Positions 28,036 through 41,200 of a stretch of 64,000 nucleotides of DNA are shown here, in pieces (positions within the stretch are counted from its first letter, which is position 1; the number at the start of each line of letters is the position of its first letter). Made by a program: the position numbers and the translations under genes. The stretch is taken from assembly GCF_031877795.1 (NCBI RefSeq), contig NC_133933.1, forward strand, positions 63,500,984 through 63,564,983, written 5' to 3'. This stretch comes from Strix aluco (lineage: Eukaryota > Chordata > Aves > Strigiformes > Strigidae). A model generated the notes under the pieces. The model saw only the letters and a list, made by a program, of their open reading frames with translations, had not been told where the DNA came from and searched no databases.

Positions 28036-28627
28036 AAATCCGACAACTGACTAATTGGACTGTGTGCAATTAATAAAAAAACCTGATAATTGAGCATTCA
28101 ACAAAGGATTGTTCACTGATAGCATTTTTTTTTATTTCTGCATTTTTAGAGATCTACAGTTCTGCAAATACAACGTTTGAGTAAGACATTATTCTTCCTA
28201 GTTTACACCCACACTTTACGAGATTACTGCAGTATGGAAAATGTCACATTGCTTCTCCTGGTAGAAGAGCCCCAGGAACCACTGAAATACAAAAAAAATA
28301 GTCCTGCGCATACACTTTCTTAGCTGAAAATATTTGTGTAGGACAGACTGGATGTCTCACTATTTTATACCTTTTTCACTTACAGCTTAAATTGCTGTAC
28401 AAATATAGTGGAGACTGTTATGCAAACTATCAGATTCACTATTGTGGGACCCAATTAAAAAAAGCTAATACTAAGAAAACAGTGCACTTTGTAGAGATCT
28501 CTTTTGATGCTGTGCAGAGGAGCTCACTAGGTCACTACTTGCATATTGGATGTTTTAAACTTTTCCTTCAGACATACAAAAATAGTTTGGTTTAGATACT
28601 TCCTCTGTTGCAAATTTAAATATCTCC

Positions 28628-28633
28628 TTTATT
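28628..28633 (-). terminator. Candidate proximal TMEM242 polyadenylation signal
   Basis: AATAAA on the minus strand lies about 515 bases past the TMEM242 stop codon. A T/G-rich stretch follows at about 28562-28582, a reasonable downstream element. I cannot tell from sequence which signal is used. Another AATAAA lies at 28131-28136. Confidence 0.45.
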
Positions 28634-29146
28634 TTTAGAAGAGTGCACTGTATGCTTTACCTTCAGGCTCAGTTACAGATCTGTTATAATTGACTTGATG
28701 GTTATATTCCTAATGGGACATGTAAATGTCACTGAGAGTAATGTTACTTGTTTCCTAGAGAAATTTCGTAAAATTCCTCTTAAGATGCAGGATGGGCTAA
28801 GAGTTCATTGGGGTTTTGTCCTTATATTTACTACTGAAGATCGGTTTCTTCTTTAAGCCTTCATAAGAGAGTCTTTTTTCAAGTTGGATCCAACTTATCT
28901 TGGAGGGTTCGTTTCCTCACAAATCAACTATACCAAGCACGCTGAGAAGTATGATATAAATTGTTTTGCTTTGTTTTGTTTTTAACTCCCTTGCTGCTAG
29001 ATGTTAACTGGCATCCCCAGGTTCAGTGAACTCAGTCAGGAACTTGCTTAGTCTGACTTTTCTTCTCTGTGTTTCAGATGGGACACTTCTGCTACTTCCA
29101 CTCCTGTTCGTGCTGAAAGAGACTTCTCCAAATGGCTCTGAGTCTT

Positions 29147-29245
29147 TCACTTGGATTTAAGTAAGTCTTCCCATTCAACAGTGGACTCACTATTTTTAGG
29201 AATTGCTGGAAACATTGACTGCATTTTAGTTTGGAATTCTTTCAT
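29147..29245 (-). CDS. TMEM242: TMEM242 exon 4 (C-terminal coding exon)
   Basis: The minus strand shows a pyrimidine-rich acceptor ending TTTTATAG at 29246, then 32 codons and TGA at 29147-29149. The exon begins [10 protein letters not shown] and ends WEDLLKSK. This keeps the family's conserved features: F-x-x-KMQS followed by FPxIPKN, then an acidic stretch and a terminal KSK. The exon is in phase 0 with exon 3. It is hydrophilic and likely faces an aqueous compartment. The 3' UTR continues towards lower coordinates to one of the AATAAA candidates at 28628 or 28030. On the plus strand the same bases imitate an exon with a perfect GTAAGT donor (see rejected items). Confidence 0.95.
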   Translation of the reverse strand: MKEFQTKMQSMFPAIPKNSESTVEWEDLLKSK

Positions 29246-32200
29246 CTATAAAAGAGATTAAAAAATAAAATCAGTTAACTGTTAATAAGGAGCAAATAAG
29301 GTAGCACCATGAACCCTGGGCTTATTCCACAAAATAAGCTCTGTGAGGTAAAAAGACTTTAAAAATAACAGAAAATTAAGACTTTCCCTCTGATTATGGT
29401 GGTTCAATTACAAAGTGAAAAAAAGTATGAAGGGACCCACAACAATCCCCCCTTCTAAAGCACCACACTGGGGTGCCTAATTTGGACACCTTGCCTGAAT
29501 GACTCACTACTGTTATAAGAACTACTACATATACACACAGACATTAAAAATGGTTTTGTTTGGAGAAAATTACCTCCATAGAATGTGCCCATATTTTAAC
29601 TGCAGTGCGTTTCTCTACACTTGTAATGGATTCAAGGCCCAATAGGTCTGTTCAAGGATTTTAAAACAAGGATTTAAAAAAAAGTACTGGTCAGCTCTTG
29701 ACAATTTAGGTTTATCCCACCATATGGATACAGGTAACAAAACAAAGTCTTGCTCAAATTTGTAAATTAGTAGGAAGGAAAACAAGATTCCTAATGATAT
29801 ACAGGACCAAGCTTTTCTTTCACTGTTGTTAAATTAAAATGCTGTGAAAGAGGAAGTTTGCTAGTTCTATATTCTGTATATCAATACATTAATACCAACT
29901 GCCAGTTCTATATCTATGATAACCATTTTATCACCAATGTCTGATTCAGTAGTTCTGGCAGGCCAGAACTGAAATTTAATTTCTTTAAAAATCACTTCTG
30001 TTTGAAGATAATATTTAGATTCAGCGGGTTTCTTTCTTCCAAGATGTTTACAGATGTTTTTACATCTAATATATTTTTTAATGATAGGCAAGGAAAATTC
30101 AAATCAGTGAAAATCCTGTTACACAAACAGCAGGATGTACAGGGAGAATTTTGGACTGCTATTTTTAGGAAGCTCTACAGAATCTCTGACATTCACACAG
30201 AGAAGACAGGATGTGGTATTCAAGCATAGATGCAATGACCTCTTGAAGACCAAATGCCATCTCAGGCAGTATGTCCCATGGAGAGGTTCCAGGAAATCTA
30301 GATATTCTAAACAGCCACAGAGGCATCTTCTCTAACATGCCTACATTTTGTGTGTTAATGGATCATCAGTTTTTTACAAATACCTTTGGGCCACTTTCTG
30401 TTCAAGTCCTTCTGCCTATTAATAAGTCTGACAAAGAACTGGTATTTCTTTAGAGAAATGTTGCTGGAATGCAATTACCAAGTTACAGCTGATACAAAGA
30501 ATGAAACAATTTACAAAGAAATTACCAATCCTTTACTAAGACAATAATTAACTGTGATGGATGAAAGCATTTTAGAACTCAAGTTTTTGTGTAAAAATGC
30601 CCGGGTACTGCTAATCAAATAAAAATACATGTTATATAAAGCAGGAGGAAAATTTAGACCCAAATTATCCTTTTTGTTTTACCCTGACTGTCTTCATATG
30701 TAAAAACTAATTCACTGTCTGCTTTATATTTTATTCTGATCAGATAGCTGATTAATTCAATTAATTATTCGTTCTTCATTTTTAAAAATCTTGGCAATCA
30801 CCCACAATTGTTCCTAAATAAGTTTTGCTTCTTCTTTAAAACTGAAAAGCTCTCATAGACAGCTAATATTTCCAAGAATAATAAACACCAGTATCAGAGC
30901 TGACGTAGAGGAACAGCCCAAATCACATTAAACAACTGCTGACAATTAAATACAAGTATTTACAGTAGGAAATGCTTTAGGAGCTTTGGCTTAGCTGTTT
31001 TTTCCCATCCTCTGTAATTAAGTTACCCCAGTTCTCTGATGTGTGGAAAGTATTCAATTTACTTAACATTTTTTACTTCCTAAAGAGTGAACCAACTCTT
31101 CTACTCTTTCATCTCTAACTATTGTCTGGGTGTTTGATAACACAGGAATGGTCAGAGCCTAACGTGATGCAAACTGCTGTAGCTCAGTTGGTATAACTGG
31201 AAATAAAACATTTTATACCAGTGATCTGGTGCAGTGTGGATTTTTTGGCTGTTTCTAAACTCAGGCTTCTAAATTTCTTTCAGTGTCACATTTAAATGAT
31301 GCACTCACGAGCCCTACAGGACAGCTCTGTTACTCCACTGAAGACACACAAAACCAAAGGAAAACTAAAAGCAATTACATAAAGCCTCCAAAATGAGGAT
31401 GATGAGCAGGGGAGCCATTCAGAAAACTACAGTGCTTCCTCACTCTAACAGCTACCTTATAATTACTAACATGCTAAATCCTAACCCTCAAGTGCAAAAA
31501 GGAATCTTGTCTGGGAAATAAAACTCTACAGCTCTGTTCTGAAAGAAAAAAGGTATTTATTTAGAAAGCACTAAAACACTGCTAGCAGCTTCAGATTTAA
31601 GAATATTCAGATTTTTCTCCCCTCAGAACACTAATTTATGTTCTGCAGGTAAAAGCAACTCATTTCCTGGAAAAGCAATTTTTCCTTAACACATGGACCA
31701 AATCTGAAATATTCAATGTCTTTCTTTTGCTTTTAAGACTCCCTGAGAAATTTCCTCAGCCTTGTCTTCTCAGATTTTGATGCTTATTTGTAAAACCACT
31801 TTGCAAGTGATGCCAGACTCAATGTCTCATTTACCACTTCCTCTCCTGCCAGCATCTATGCCCTTTTCCACAAGCACCCTCTGCACAAAAGTAGTTTTGC
31901 ACTGCAGTTCACAACTTTGACCATGTTTTATATTTCCCCACAAACTTCCTTCCTTTTTGATTCCTGGACAGTGAACTATTTTAATAGATCATAATGCCAA
32001 GCTGATCACCACTGTGCATTGTATTATCAATGTCATGATTTAGGTTGTCAGCTATTTAAGAAGGACATTATCTACGGTGACGGGCACGAGCCTCACTAAT
32101 ACATTATGTCTTCACAGCATGTCTAAACAGGGCCAATTTCTTCACAACACAATGTCACGGCTACTAACTCTTACTAGTTGTTTTCATTTCTATTCAACTT

Positions 32201-35200
32201 AAAAGATACTGCACCCTATTATTTCTCTCCACAATGGTTTTTGAGTTCTCACTAAGAATACATTAAGCAACATAATCAGTACTACTCACAGACTTCTATT
32301 TTCCCCACCTCCCTCTCCTCCCAGTTAGAAAGTGCAGTACAGGATTTCATTAGGGCTTTGATCTGGATTTCTAAGGTATCTCCCCTTTCTCTTCTGTTCC
32401 ACTAATAACATCAGCTTCTGAGTTTCTTCCTCCATTTCCACATTTGTGCTTGTTGCTATCCTGAATGCACTCCCAAATTCTAGCCACTGTTGTCCCTGCA
32501 CTCGGAGCTCCACTAAAGCTCACTTGCCAGACTGCCTAAAAGCATGGAGAAGACTTTGAAAAATATCTATTTGCTGATGTAATAGAACCAGTGTATACAC
32601 ACATAAATAACCACGGAAACCGCATCCCGAAGTTCCTATCCCTTCTCTCCCAGTGACAATGTCTGCCTGCTTATGAACTGTTCCAGTACCAAATTTTAGG
32701 CTGTAACTTATTTCAGTCAGAGACTATCAGCCTAATATCCTGGACTTTGACTGGCCAAACTCTGTTTAATGTAATTATATACTTAGGACTAAATTTGGCC
32801 TCCAAAGTAACTCACACTGGTTGTTCTTGCTTGCATTTGGTTGACAGTATCATACTAGGCCCACTGCCAACTTCAGAGGATCCTTGTAGTGAAGGTAAAA
32901 TTTGTTCACTAAACATGTAAATTAGCTGTCCTTCAACGAATTGGGCTTACCAGTGCCCTGTCACCTCCTGCAGTGTGGTGACCTTCTTGTGAAGATGACG
33001 AATCTAGCTTTATGTTCTATTAACACTGCACACTTGAAGTGCAAGAATTGGGACCTTGTCTTTACCTGCTTTACCTCTCAGGGGACAAGCACACTTCTTG
33101 ATGAGGGAAATGCTGCAATTAGGGATCTGTGTCTTGCCCTGCCTTTTCTTTTTAGTAGACATGCCACTCGGGAGGTCTCTTCTCCCCTCTCCCTCCCTGG
33201 AAATCTCCTGTACTTTCCCCAGATTCCACAATACACGTGCCAATGGTCTCAGATCAAAAGGCATTAATTTAATTATGAAAGCTAATGTGCTATGTACTAA
33301 GTACTGGAATGTTTTGAAATAATTCACTGAAATGGCTGCCTCTTTATTATTGTCAGCCACACTGACACTGGGGTACTCGATTCAACTGTGATAATGTCTT
33401 CAATTAATAGTGCAGTAAACGGAGCACTAAAAGCTGAATGTATTTTACCTCTTTTTGCTGCCTCCAGTATCACAGGCTTCTCTCTCAGCTGCTGCTTCTG
33501 AGCCTAGTGGTACGTGAACGATTTGTAACACATTTCTTGATTTAACATTCTGGCATGCTCTGTTCCTGGAGGCAACTCTCTGAAGTGAATTTCACTCAAG
33601 TGAATTTTATTTTTTTTATCACAGATATTGCAAAGCTTGACGCTGTTTTTTCCTGCCAAATAAATTACAGTAACTGTTCCACCTCTGACTGTCAGGCTTC
33701 TTTCTAAAAGGGTATCATCTACCTTACTGCATTAAATAATCTGTAATAGCTACAGATCACTGTTATTTTATCTTAACCTAATGATCCTGCCTCAGGTGGC
33801 AAAAATATGGGGACCTAAAAGCATCTTCCATTTAATAATCTCTTTTTAATGTACATCGTTGACAGAATGTCACGCAAAAATTGGGATAGCACTATTACTG
33901 AGAGCACTTAAGTGGCCGTTCATATTAAAATGAATGGAAGAGGGGCTAAAAGAGTCTATTTGAATCCTAGAATGAAAGTTTTACGAAGAAATGTTCTCTT
34001 TAATGTCTGACATTCATAATAGGCCAACCCAGATTCCAGGAATTATTAGTTTCCTATTTTAGTGCTCATACCAGTAAGAACTCCTTACATTAGCTTCCAA
34101 GTGAAATGAGGTTAGATGCCCTGAACTGGGATATCGACTAGCAGAAGAATACAGTGTATACATGCCCTGTGTTCTCCTCAGCCACCTTCCATTTCACAAG
34201 GCATGAAGATGAGACAGGCTGCCCTGGATTTAAGAGCATCAGAGAGGACTGTTCTTGCCACCTTTCCCCAAGTCTTAAAATGATTGCTGTTGCCCTTGTT
34301 AGCAAATGGTTACCAAGGCCCACATAAAGAAATAGCAAGTTATTTGTAGAAAATTGCAAGAGCTGAGCCCTTAGCAGAGCAGACAGCCTGCTGGCTGAAG
34401 GCGATTCTCTGATTCTCATTGTAAAATGGGGCACTCACTGCGGGTCACTCTGTGCCAGTTTGCACGCTGACCTCTAAAAGAAGCATGGAAAATAGAGCCT
34501 TGGTTCATATTCTTAGATCTTACACTTCAGGTCTATGAAAATGGCCCTCAGAGGGTCAATCCTGGCAGTATACATCCTAATATTTAACTATCTTACACTG
34601 TACCACCACAGTGCACTGCTCACAACCTGTTTGTTGATTGCAGTGTTTCAGGCTTGCATAGAGAAAAGCAGCAGCAGCATTTTGTTAAACCATCTAGAGA
34701 AGTCAAGAGCTCATATTAACCCCCCATCCCATGGAGACTTACACACATGCTTAACCGTGTGCAGTATTAAATACTCTCCTTGAAATCAGAGGGCCGTTTA
34801 CAATGCCTAAAATTAAACAAACACATAGCCATATTCTTCCAGAAACCCATCCCTATAAATCCCATGTAATTGGGTAAAACATGTCCTGTGCTTTTTAAAA
34901 GAAAAATAACATGAAAATAACCTAAGTGAACTTTACAGGGAGAGGGGGAGAGGATCATCACTGTTAAGAACGAAGCTGTCACAGTTCCCAAACCATTATA
35001 CATATGTAGTAGCCTCCCACAGCTACTACATATTCTATCTCAAATTACTGGTGAACTACTGAGAGCTGTCAAGTCACAAGGGTCAGGCTGTCTCTTTTCC
35101 AATGACTGGGTCACATGAAGAGATAAAACACATGAAATACTTTCTTCATGTTACTTTTCCAAGTTTGCAGCAGCCATGTTACTCATTCATAAATGAGGGC

Positions 35201-38200
35201 ATTTCACAAATGGGAAGATAGCTGGTCTACATCACAAACGTGTTTTACTAGCCCCACTTTGTCTGGTTTAATTTCTATACCAGTGTCACTTTGGTCACAA
35301 AAGTGGAACTGTTAACTGGTAGCCTGAAAGTATCTTTCTATACATCTATCATAAAAGGAAGAAAATGCCATTCCAGTAGAAAAGCCTGAAGAAAACAAAA
35401 GTGTTCTGGTTTAAGGCTAGGTTATTTTGAACACAAAAAAGGGGAAATGATTAGCTAATTACGATCAGTGGGAAAGACAGCTGTTAATTTATATACACCA
35501 AGACAGTAATTTTGTAAACCACAATCTGACAAAAAAGGAACTTCCTTAGGATCACAGATACAGGAGGATCTTTTAAAATTTTATACATTTCCATGTTCAT
35601 CTTTCTGAAATAAAATGCCAAGGACTTCAGTTTTTCTAGTATACAATATCTCAAAGTAGATGAAGTTAGTGTCTCATTTGCAAGCCTATTCTCATTGATT
35701 TCAGTGACACTGCACCAGGTTTCAAAATAAAAGTAATGGTATAAAACTTGTATTATACCATCTTGTTGCAAGAGGCTTTCATGCCATGCAGAAAAATGGA
35801 GTGAAATACTTTTGAAATCACTGAGGAACACACCGTTTATTTCTGCAGAATCTTACTTTCAAATCTGGGTGCCTGGAAAGGACATCCACGTGATTAGTCT
35901 ATTATGGTGTATTAGTCATTGCTCCTTAGTCACCCTAAGCAATTTGAAAAATTAAAGTAATTTAAAATTTAAAATAGTTAAATATCTAAATGTATAAAGC
36001 AAGTTGGTTAATGGACCCAAAATCTCAGGATGAGTGTCCCAACTCTATGAGCTCTTCTGTGCTGTAATTTGGATTTCTGAATTAAAGTAAAAACATGGAT
36101 TGTCTGCAGGCAGACAGTTCCTGAAAAGGGCAACCTGAATAATTTTTTCCTCTGTATGTCCAGGAATTCACGATATGTATCATCCACAGGTGAGATTCAT
36201 GGCTAGGAAAAGAGCCAGCACAAAACTAAAACTCTTCAGTGACGCATAAGCCTCGACGCCACGACCAGGGCTGATTTCCACGCAGGAAACCTGTCAGAGC
36301 CAGTATGACACCCAGAGCCGGGCAGGAGACAGCTGGGCACCTCCAGGCAAGCAGAGCAGCTGGCGTCTTGGAAGACCCTACAGAAGGGTAAGACAAGCAT
36401 GGCCATACCACCACACTTGAAGCACAGGAAGATCCCATGGGACCAAAATGTAGCACAAATAATTCGCACCTATCAGATAAGCTTTTATGCGGATTTTAGT
36501 TGTACATGTATACTTCACAGTTACACACAGCCGAGAAGTGGATCAGTCCACTCATCCATTTATGGTGACGTGGAACTGCTCCACAGAGGCAATTTCAGAC
36601 CAAAGGCTGAATGTTGTTTTATTCTTTCTAGCTTCTTAACAGGTTGGCAGCAGCCGACAGCTATGAGTCTCTTCCAAGACACAGCAGAGTAATTCCTCAA
36701 AACAGCTACAGTTATAGTTTTCCCATATTTTTGAAATACTTACAGCTGTCCTATTCATAAAGCAGATGTAGCAGCCTTCCAGTAGGAAAATTATGATCTT
36801 ATTCCTTGAATAAGCATTCTGCCTTATCAAGTTTACAGTGAAGTTCATAGGTTACTTTTTTTTTTCTTTACTTCTTGGATAAAATACTAGCAGTACATAT
36901 GTGTGGAGGCAGGTCTTCTCCACACCAAACTAATTAGGTAATATAAGCAGCACAGAAAAAACCCCGTATAAACAGGAGGAGGAAGTGCTAACTTGTACTA
37001 GTACTCCATCTTCTTTCTAAGAGCTTGAATTTAAATAAGCATCGAGGAAATAAAAGAATGTTAAAAAAACTGGGCAGATTTGATTTAAATTGAAATATAT
37101 GATCATGAAATAGAAAAGAAAAAATGTTTTAATTATGCAATCAAACATAAGCATGATAAGGAATAGAATCTTCATGAATAATACTTAGGTGAGGATTAAA
37201 TAAAACTAGAACAAAATAAAATAAAACTAACAACAAAAAATCTAGGAATGACTCTAGAATTATTCTAGGAGATATATTGCTTTTATAGCAACATTTGTTC
37301 ATTTATGAACTAGCATAAAAATTTTAGCCACTGCAATATACCTATACTTGGTTGAGATCTATAGATCTTAGTACTATTTACAGATGCCAAACCTGGCAAT
37401 TTTTTAAGACTATGCCTCCGTGTTCTCATTTTATTTTTTAAACTAATCCATCCTTAAAGCCAATACTCCTTTGTGTTTATACTGTACCTATGACTTTAGT
37501 CTCACAAAATTATATCAAATATCTCTCAAAATAAGCAGGGGCACATTATTATTTTTACGCTTAAAATGGTGATTTAGAGGTTAGATTTTCTCTAGAGAAA
37601 AGCAGCCCACCTAGGAAATGTCCTTACCAACAAAACCATGGCAAGCATATATTCTCTGTATTACTTTTAATTGTTTTAGATGTCTCTTCACAGCTGTGCA
37701 ATTGTTTTAGACAGTTTATATTTTAAAGGATAAGATCAATGAAAAACAGGATATTTCATTAGGAGTCACCATAAAAATGATAAACTAATATTTTATAACT
37801 GTATTAGTCACAAATTGCTAGGCAATACTTCTCACTATTTTTCCAGCTTTCCATGGAACAGATGTGGAAGCAACAATCAGAATCTCACAAACCTACATAT
37901 GAATCATCCTGGCCCTTTTCCTATGGGAGAAAGAATGCTTTTATTTCTGAGGAAATAAAACCTGATTTATTGAGGGCATGAAGAGCAAAAGGGCTTTTAA
38001 AGCATAATTTATCTTGTTTGTTAATTGTTGCATGCTTCAGTCTACAAGGGCTGAGGGTATTGTTCTGCTTTTAAAAGAAGGTTCATAATCGCTGATAGTT
38101 TAAAAAAAAAAAAAAGGAAAGAAGAACATCAGGCATTCATAGATATGTTTTAATACCTGTCTATATATTCTATATATGTCTATATTCTATAGCTGCAAGT

Positions 38201-41200
38201 TTAATTAAAAACAAAAACCTGCTTATTTAAAACAAGGGTTTACAACTCAACTGTAACTTCTAGAAAACTGTGAAACTAACATTTTTCCAAGCAACAAAAA
38301 AGTGTGGTGGATCATAACACCAGTAAAATAAGTAAATAAGAAAGGTTTAAGTTTTTGAAGCTTCTGTGAAAATACTTGTTTAGGTCAACTGTAACAACAA
38401 CAGTTTTAAGATAATTTTGAATTTTTCTAAAAATTTTTATTCAGTGAAACACCATTTATTCCCCACATTGAAAATTTAAAACTTCATTGAGCATTTCATA
38501 TGGAGAATATTGAAATAAGGTGTTTCAACTACTATTCAACTTTTACAAAATTTAAATGATAAATTGGCCAAAGCCATTATTTTCTACAAAATTTATTTCA
38601 AAACCTCTGTGTTTTGCATCAGAAAACAGTCCACTGCACCAGGAGTGGGCAACTACAGGGTTCTGAGGTAGCAAGCTCAAAACCCTGTAAGATAATGCCA
38701 TGGAAAATAATGCCATGATGGGGAAGTTGTTAAATAGCAAATATACTTCATAAAAAAGGTGGTGCCGTTTTGTTTTAAGCCAGATATCAATTATTAAGCT
38801 TGTGTTTAACATTGCACATGTCCTTCCATTTCGTAAAGCACCTCAGAGAGGAAGGCTGTTGGTGTGTCTGGATGAGGCCCAGGTTCACATCAGGAGTGCT
38901 CTTTGGAAGCAAATCTCCCAGTTGTCTGTGCTTACTGGGCATGAGTTTGTATACTGCTGAACAGTCTCAAAATGCATGAACTGGGTTTCTTTAGAGTGAC
39001 ACAAAACTGAAGTAGCGTTCTAGGAGTGCACGTAACATACTCCAACTGCAAACAGGCATTCAAGCCATGGGGCAAGGCCAGAGTCAGTCCAGTTTTAAAA
39101 ATCCCCTGGAACGGGGATGTCAGGCCCTCAGCCCCCAGTTGCTCCACTGCCCCAGTGCTGCTGGTCGATGATACTTGCTAATATAGACGGAGCTTCTATG
39201 CTCGCAGATAATTAAAGGTGACCTGACTTTATATATTTTACTAAGAGATTGCAGGAGGCAAGTTAAAGTCAGACTATTACCAACAGCTGGTTATTTTCTG
39301 CAACAGGTACAATATAAAACTAGATAACCACCATCTCCTAGGTTCTGAAAATGAAGATTTCTCTTTTACATTATTGAAAAATAGAACTTAAACCATTATG
39401 AAACCTATCCTCACTGATCCATCAGTTTTCCATTTAGGAATAAGAGTTGACTGGAATTTAGTAGGGTTTATTACTTACCAGCCTGTCCTCAGATTACAAC
39501 AGTGGTAACTGCAGTCAGGGGATATTAACAACCCAACCTGAGACAGCGTAAAATCTTTTATATCCCTTACCAAGATATAAAGATCAGTTACTTACTATCA
39601 CCCCTGGGTTTTCACACTGGCATAAAAAGCAGCAGACTGTAAAGCTACAGGGAACCACCTTTAACAATAAAGCCATTTAAGAGCTGGAAGTAGGCCTTGT
39701 CACAGCCCTGTTTTAGAACCAATAAACCACAAAGATTAAACAAAAATCCAGAACTACCAGAGCTGGTGCATCACCTCAGAGTCTGCAGCAGATCTGAGCA
39801 ATGACTTGCTTCTATGGCAAGCACAGGCTGTCTAAGAAGGTGTAAGGACGAGGCATTCTGAACTGCGGTTTCAGTTTCCTTCCATGACACAAACTGCTGC
39901 ACAATCAGGAAGCTGCTTCAGAATGACGGACCCAGATTAATTACAGCAATTACAACTCATCAAGGAAATATTGTGCCAGTGTGCTCTGGTCGTTTCATCT
40001 CTGACTTTGTAAGTGATGACAAGATAATTTAAACTGTCGCAAAGCTTAGAGTAATACATATTTTTATCAATCACTCACTGTCCCGTTGATAATTTCTGCT
40101 GATAGGAAATGCATCCTGAACATCAAAAATCAGCATTTTGGCCACAATACCAAGTGAAACCACTCTTCTGGGCTCTAAGTAACGGCAGCACCATTGGCCA
40201 CTACTGTGCTGCTTGTTTTAAAATCCGGGTCGTTCTAAAAGCATTAAATCCGGAAAACAACCCGGGCTTTTTCCCGCCGGCGCTGCGCCCGAGCTGCTGT
40301 TCCCGCCGCCGCCAGCAGGTGTCGCTGCGGCGCAGCAGAGGGGCGCGCCCCGGCCCCGCCCGGGGGCACAACACCCGCTCAGCGCTTGGCACCGGAGGGC
40401 AGGAACACAGACTTTCCCCCCCGGGAGTCGTACCAGCACCTTGCTGCTTTAGTTCTGCCCTTTCTGGTGTGCGGGAGATGCTCACCAGCTCTTCCTGCTA
40501 ACGCAAGTAGGGTCACAGCAGGTTTACGGCCCGTGCGCTGCCAGAAGGGGTAGGGCAATTCAGTCCCGCCAGCTGAATCGTCCATGGCTCCATGGCTAAT
40601 GTGAGCGGGGTTCAACGTGCAAAGAGCGCTGGGCACACCTTTCGCTGCTGCACTTCTCTGGAGTCACCGATGAGCTTTGCTCTCCTCCTGCTGTAAAGCC
40701 AGCCTGTCCAAGCTGTGGTGTGCACCAACTTCAGCCACCCCCACTGGCTGGCCAGTCAGGAGTGGAACTGCTCAATAGCTTTCCCGGCCAAACCAGCTAC
40801 GCTTCAATATCTCCTAGCTCTCTTACTCCTTTTGGTGCGATTCCTGCTAACCTGTCATGTCTGATTTTCCACTGTGTCTTCTTGTATATTTACTCCTGGA
40901 GATGACATGAGCCATTAAACAACACTCAGCAACTCAGTCTTACTTAACTTGGAACTCCTCTCCAAACTCTGCAAGTGAAGGTCAGTCCTTTATTCACTAA
41001 GATCCCATGAAGATAGTCACAGGGACAGAGTTGGCAATGATTTGAGAAAGCACTGGAGTCAAGTGTACTCCTGCATGTGACAGAAGCAGCTTTCTTGTTT
41101 GCTAAATGAAGCATCTGCAGAGCTTACAATCAGAATTTTATTATCCTTAACAACTTCGTATCAAGAGAAACAATTTAATATTGAGAGGCTACAGTAGCTG

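Noticed and set aside
28205..28285. Minus-strand exon near 28.2 kb with a good acceptor (TTTGTATTTCAG) in phase 0 with exon 3, first taken as the last TMEM242 exon
   Set aside because: It lacks the conserved KMQS...FPxIPKN block. The true exon 4 was then found at 29147-29245.
29078..29160. Plus-strand coding exon with strong acceptor and GTAAGT donor
   Set aside because: The minus strand of the same bases encodes the end of TMEM242 exon 4 and its 3' UTR in the right phase. The plus-strand frame has no homology that I recognise.
40109..40501. 130-codon plus-strand frame across the intron 3 islet
   Set aside because: It is open because of high GC, with overlapping frames on the other strand and no motif or splice support.
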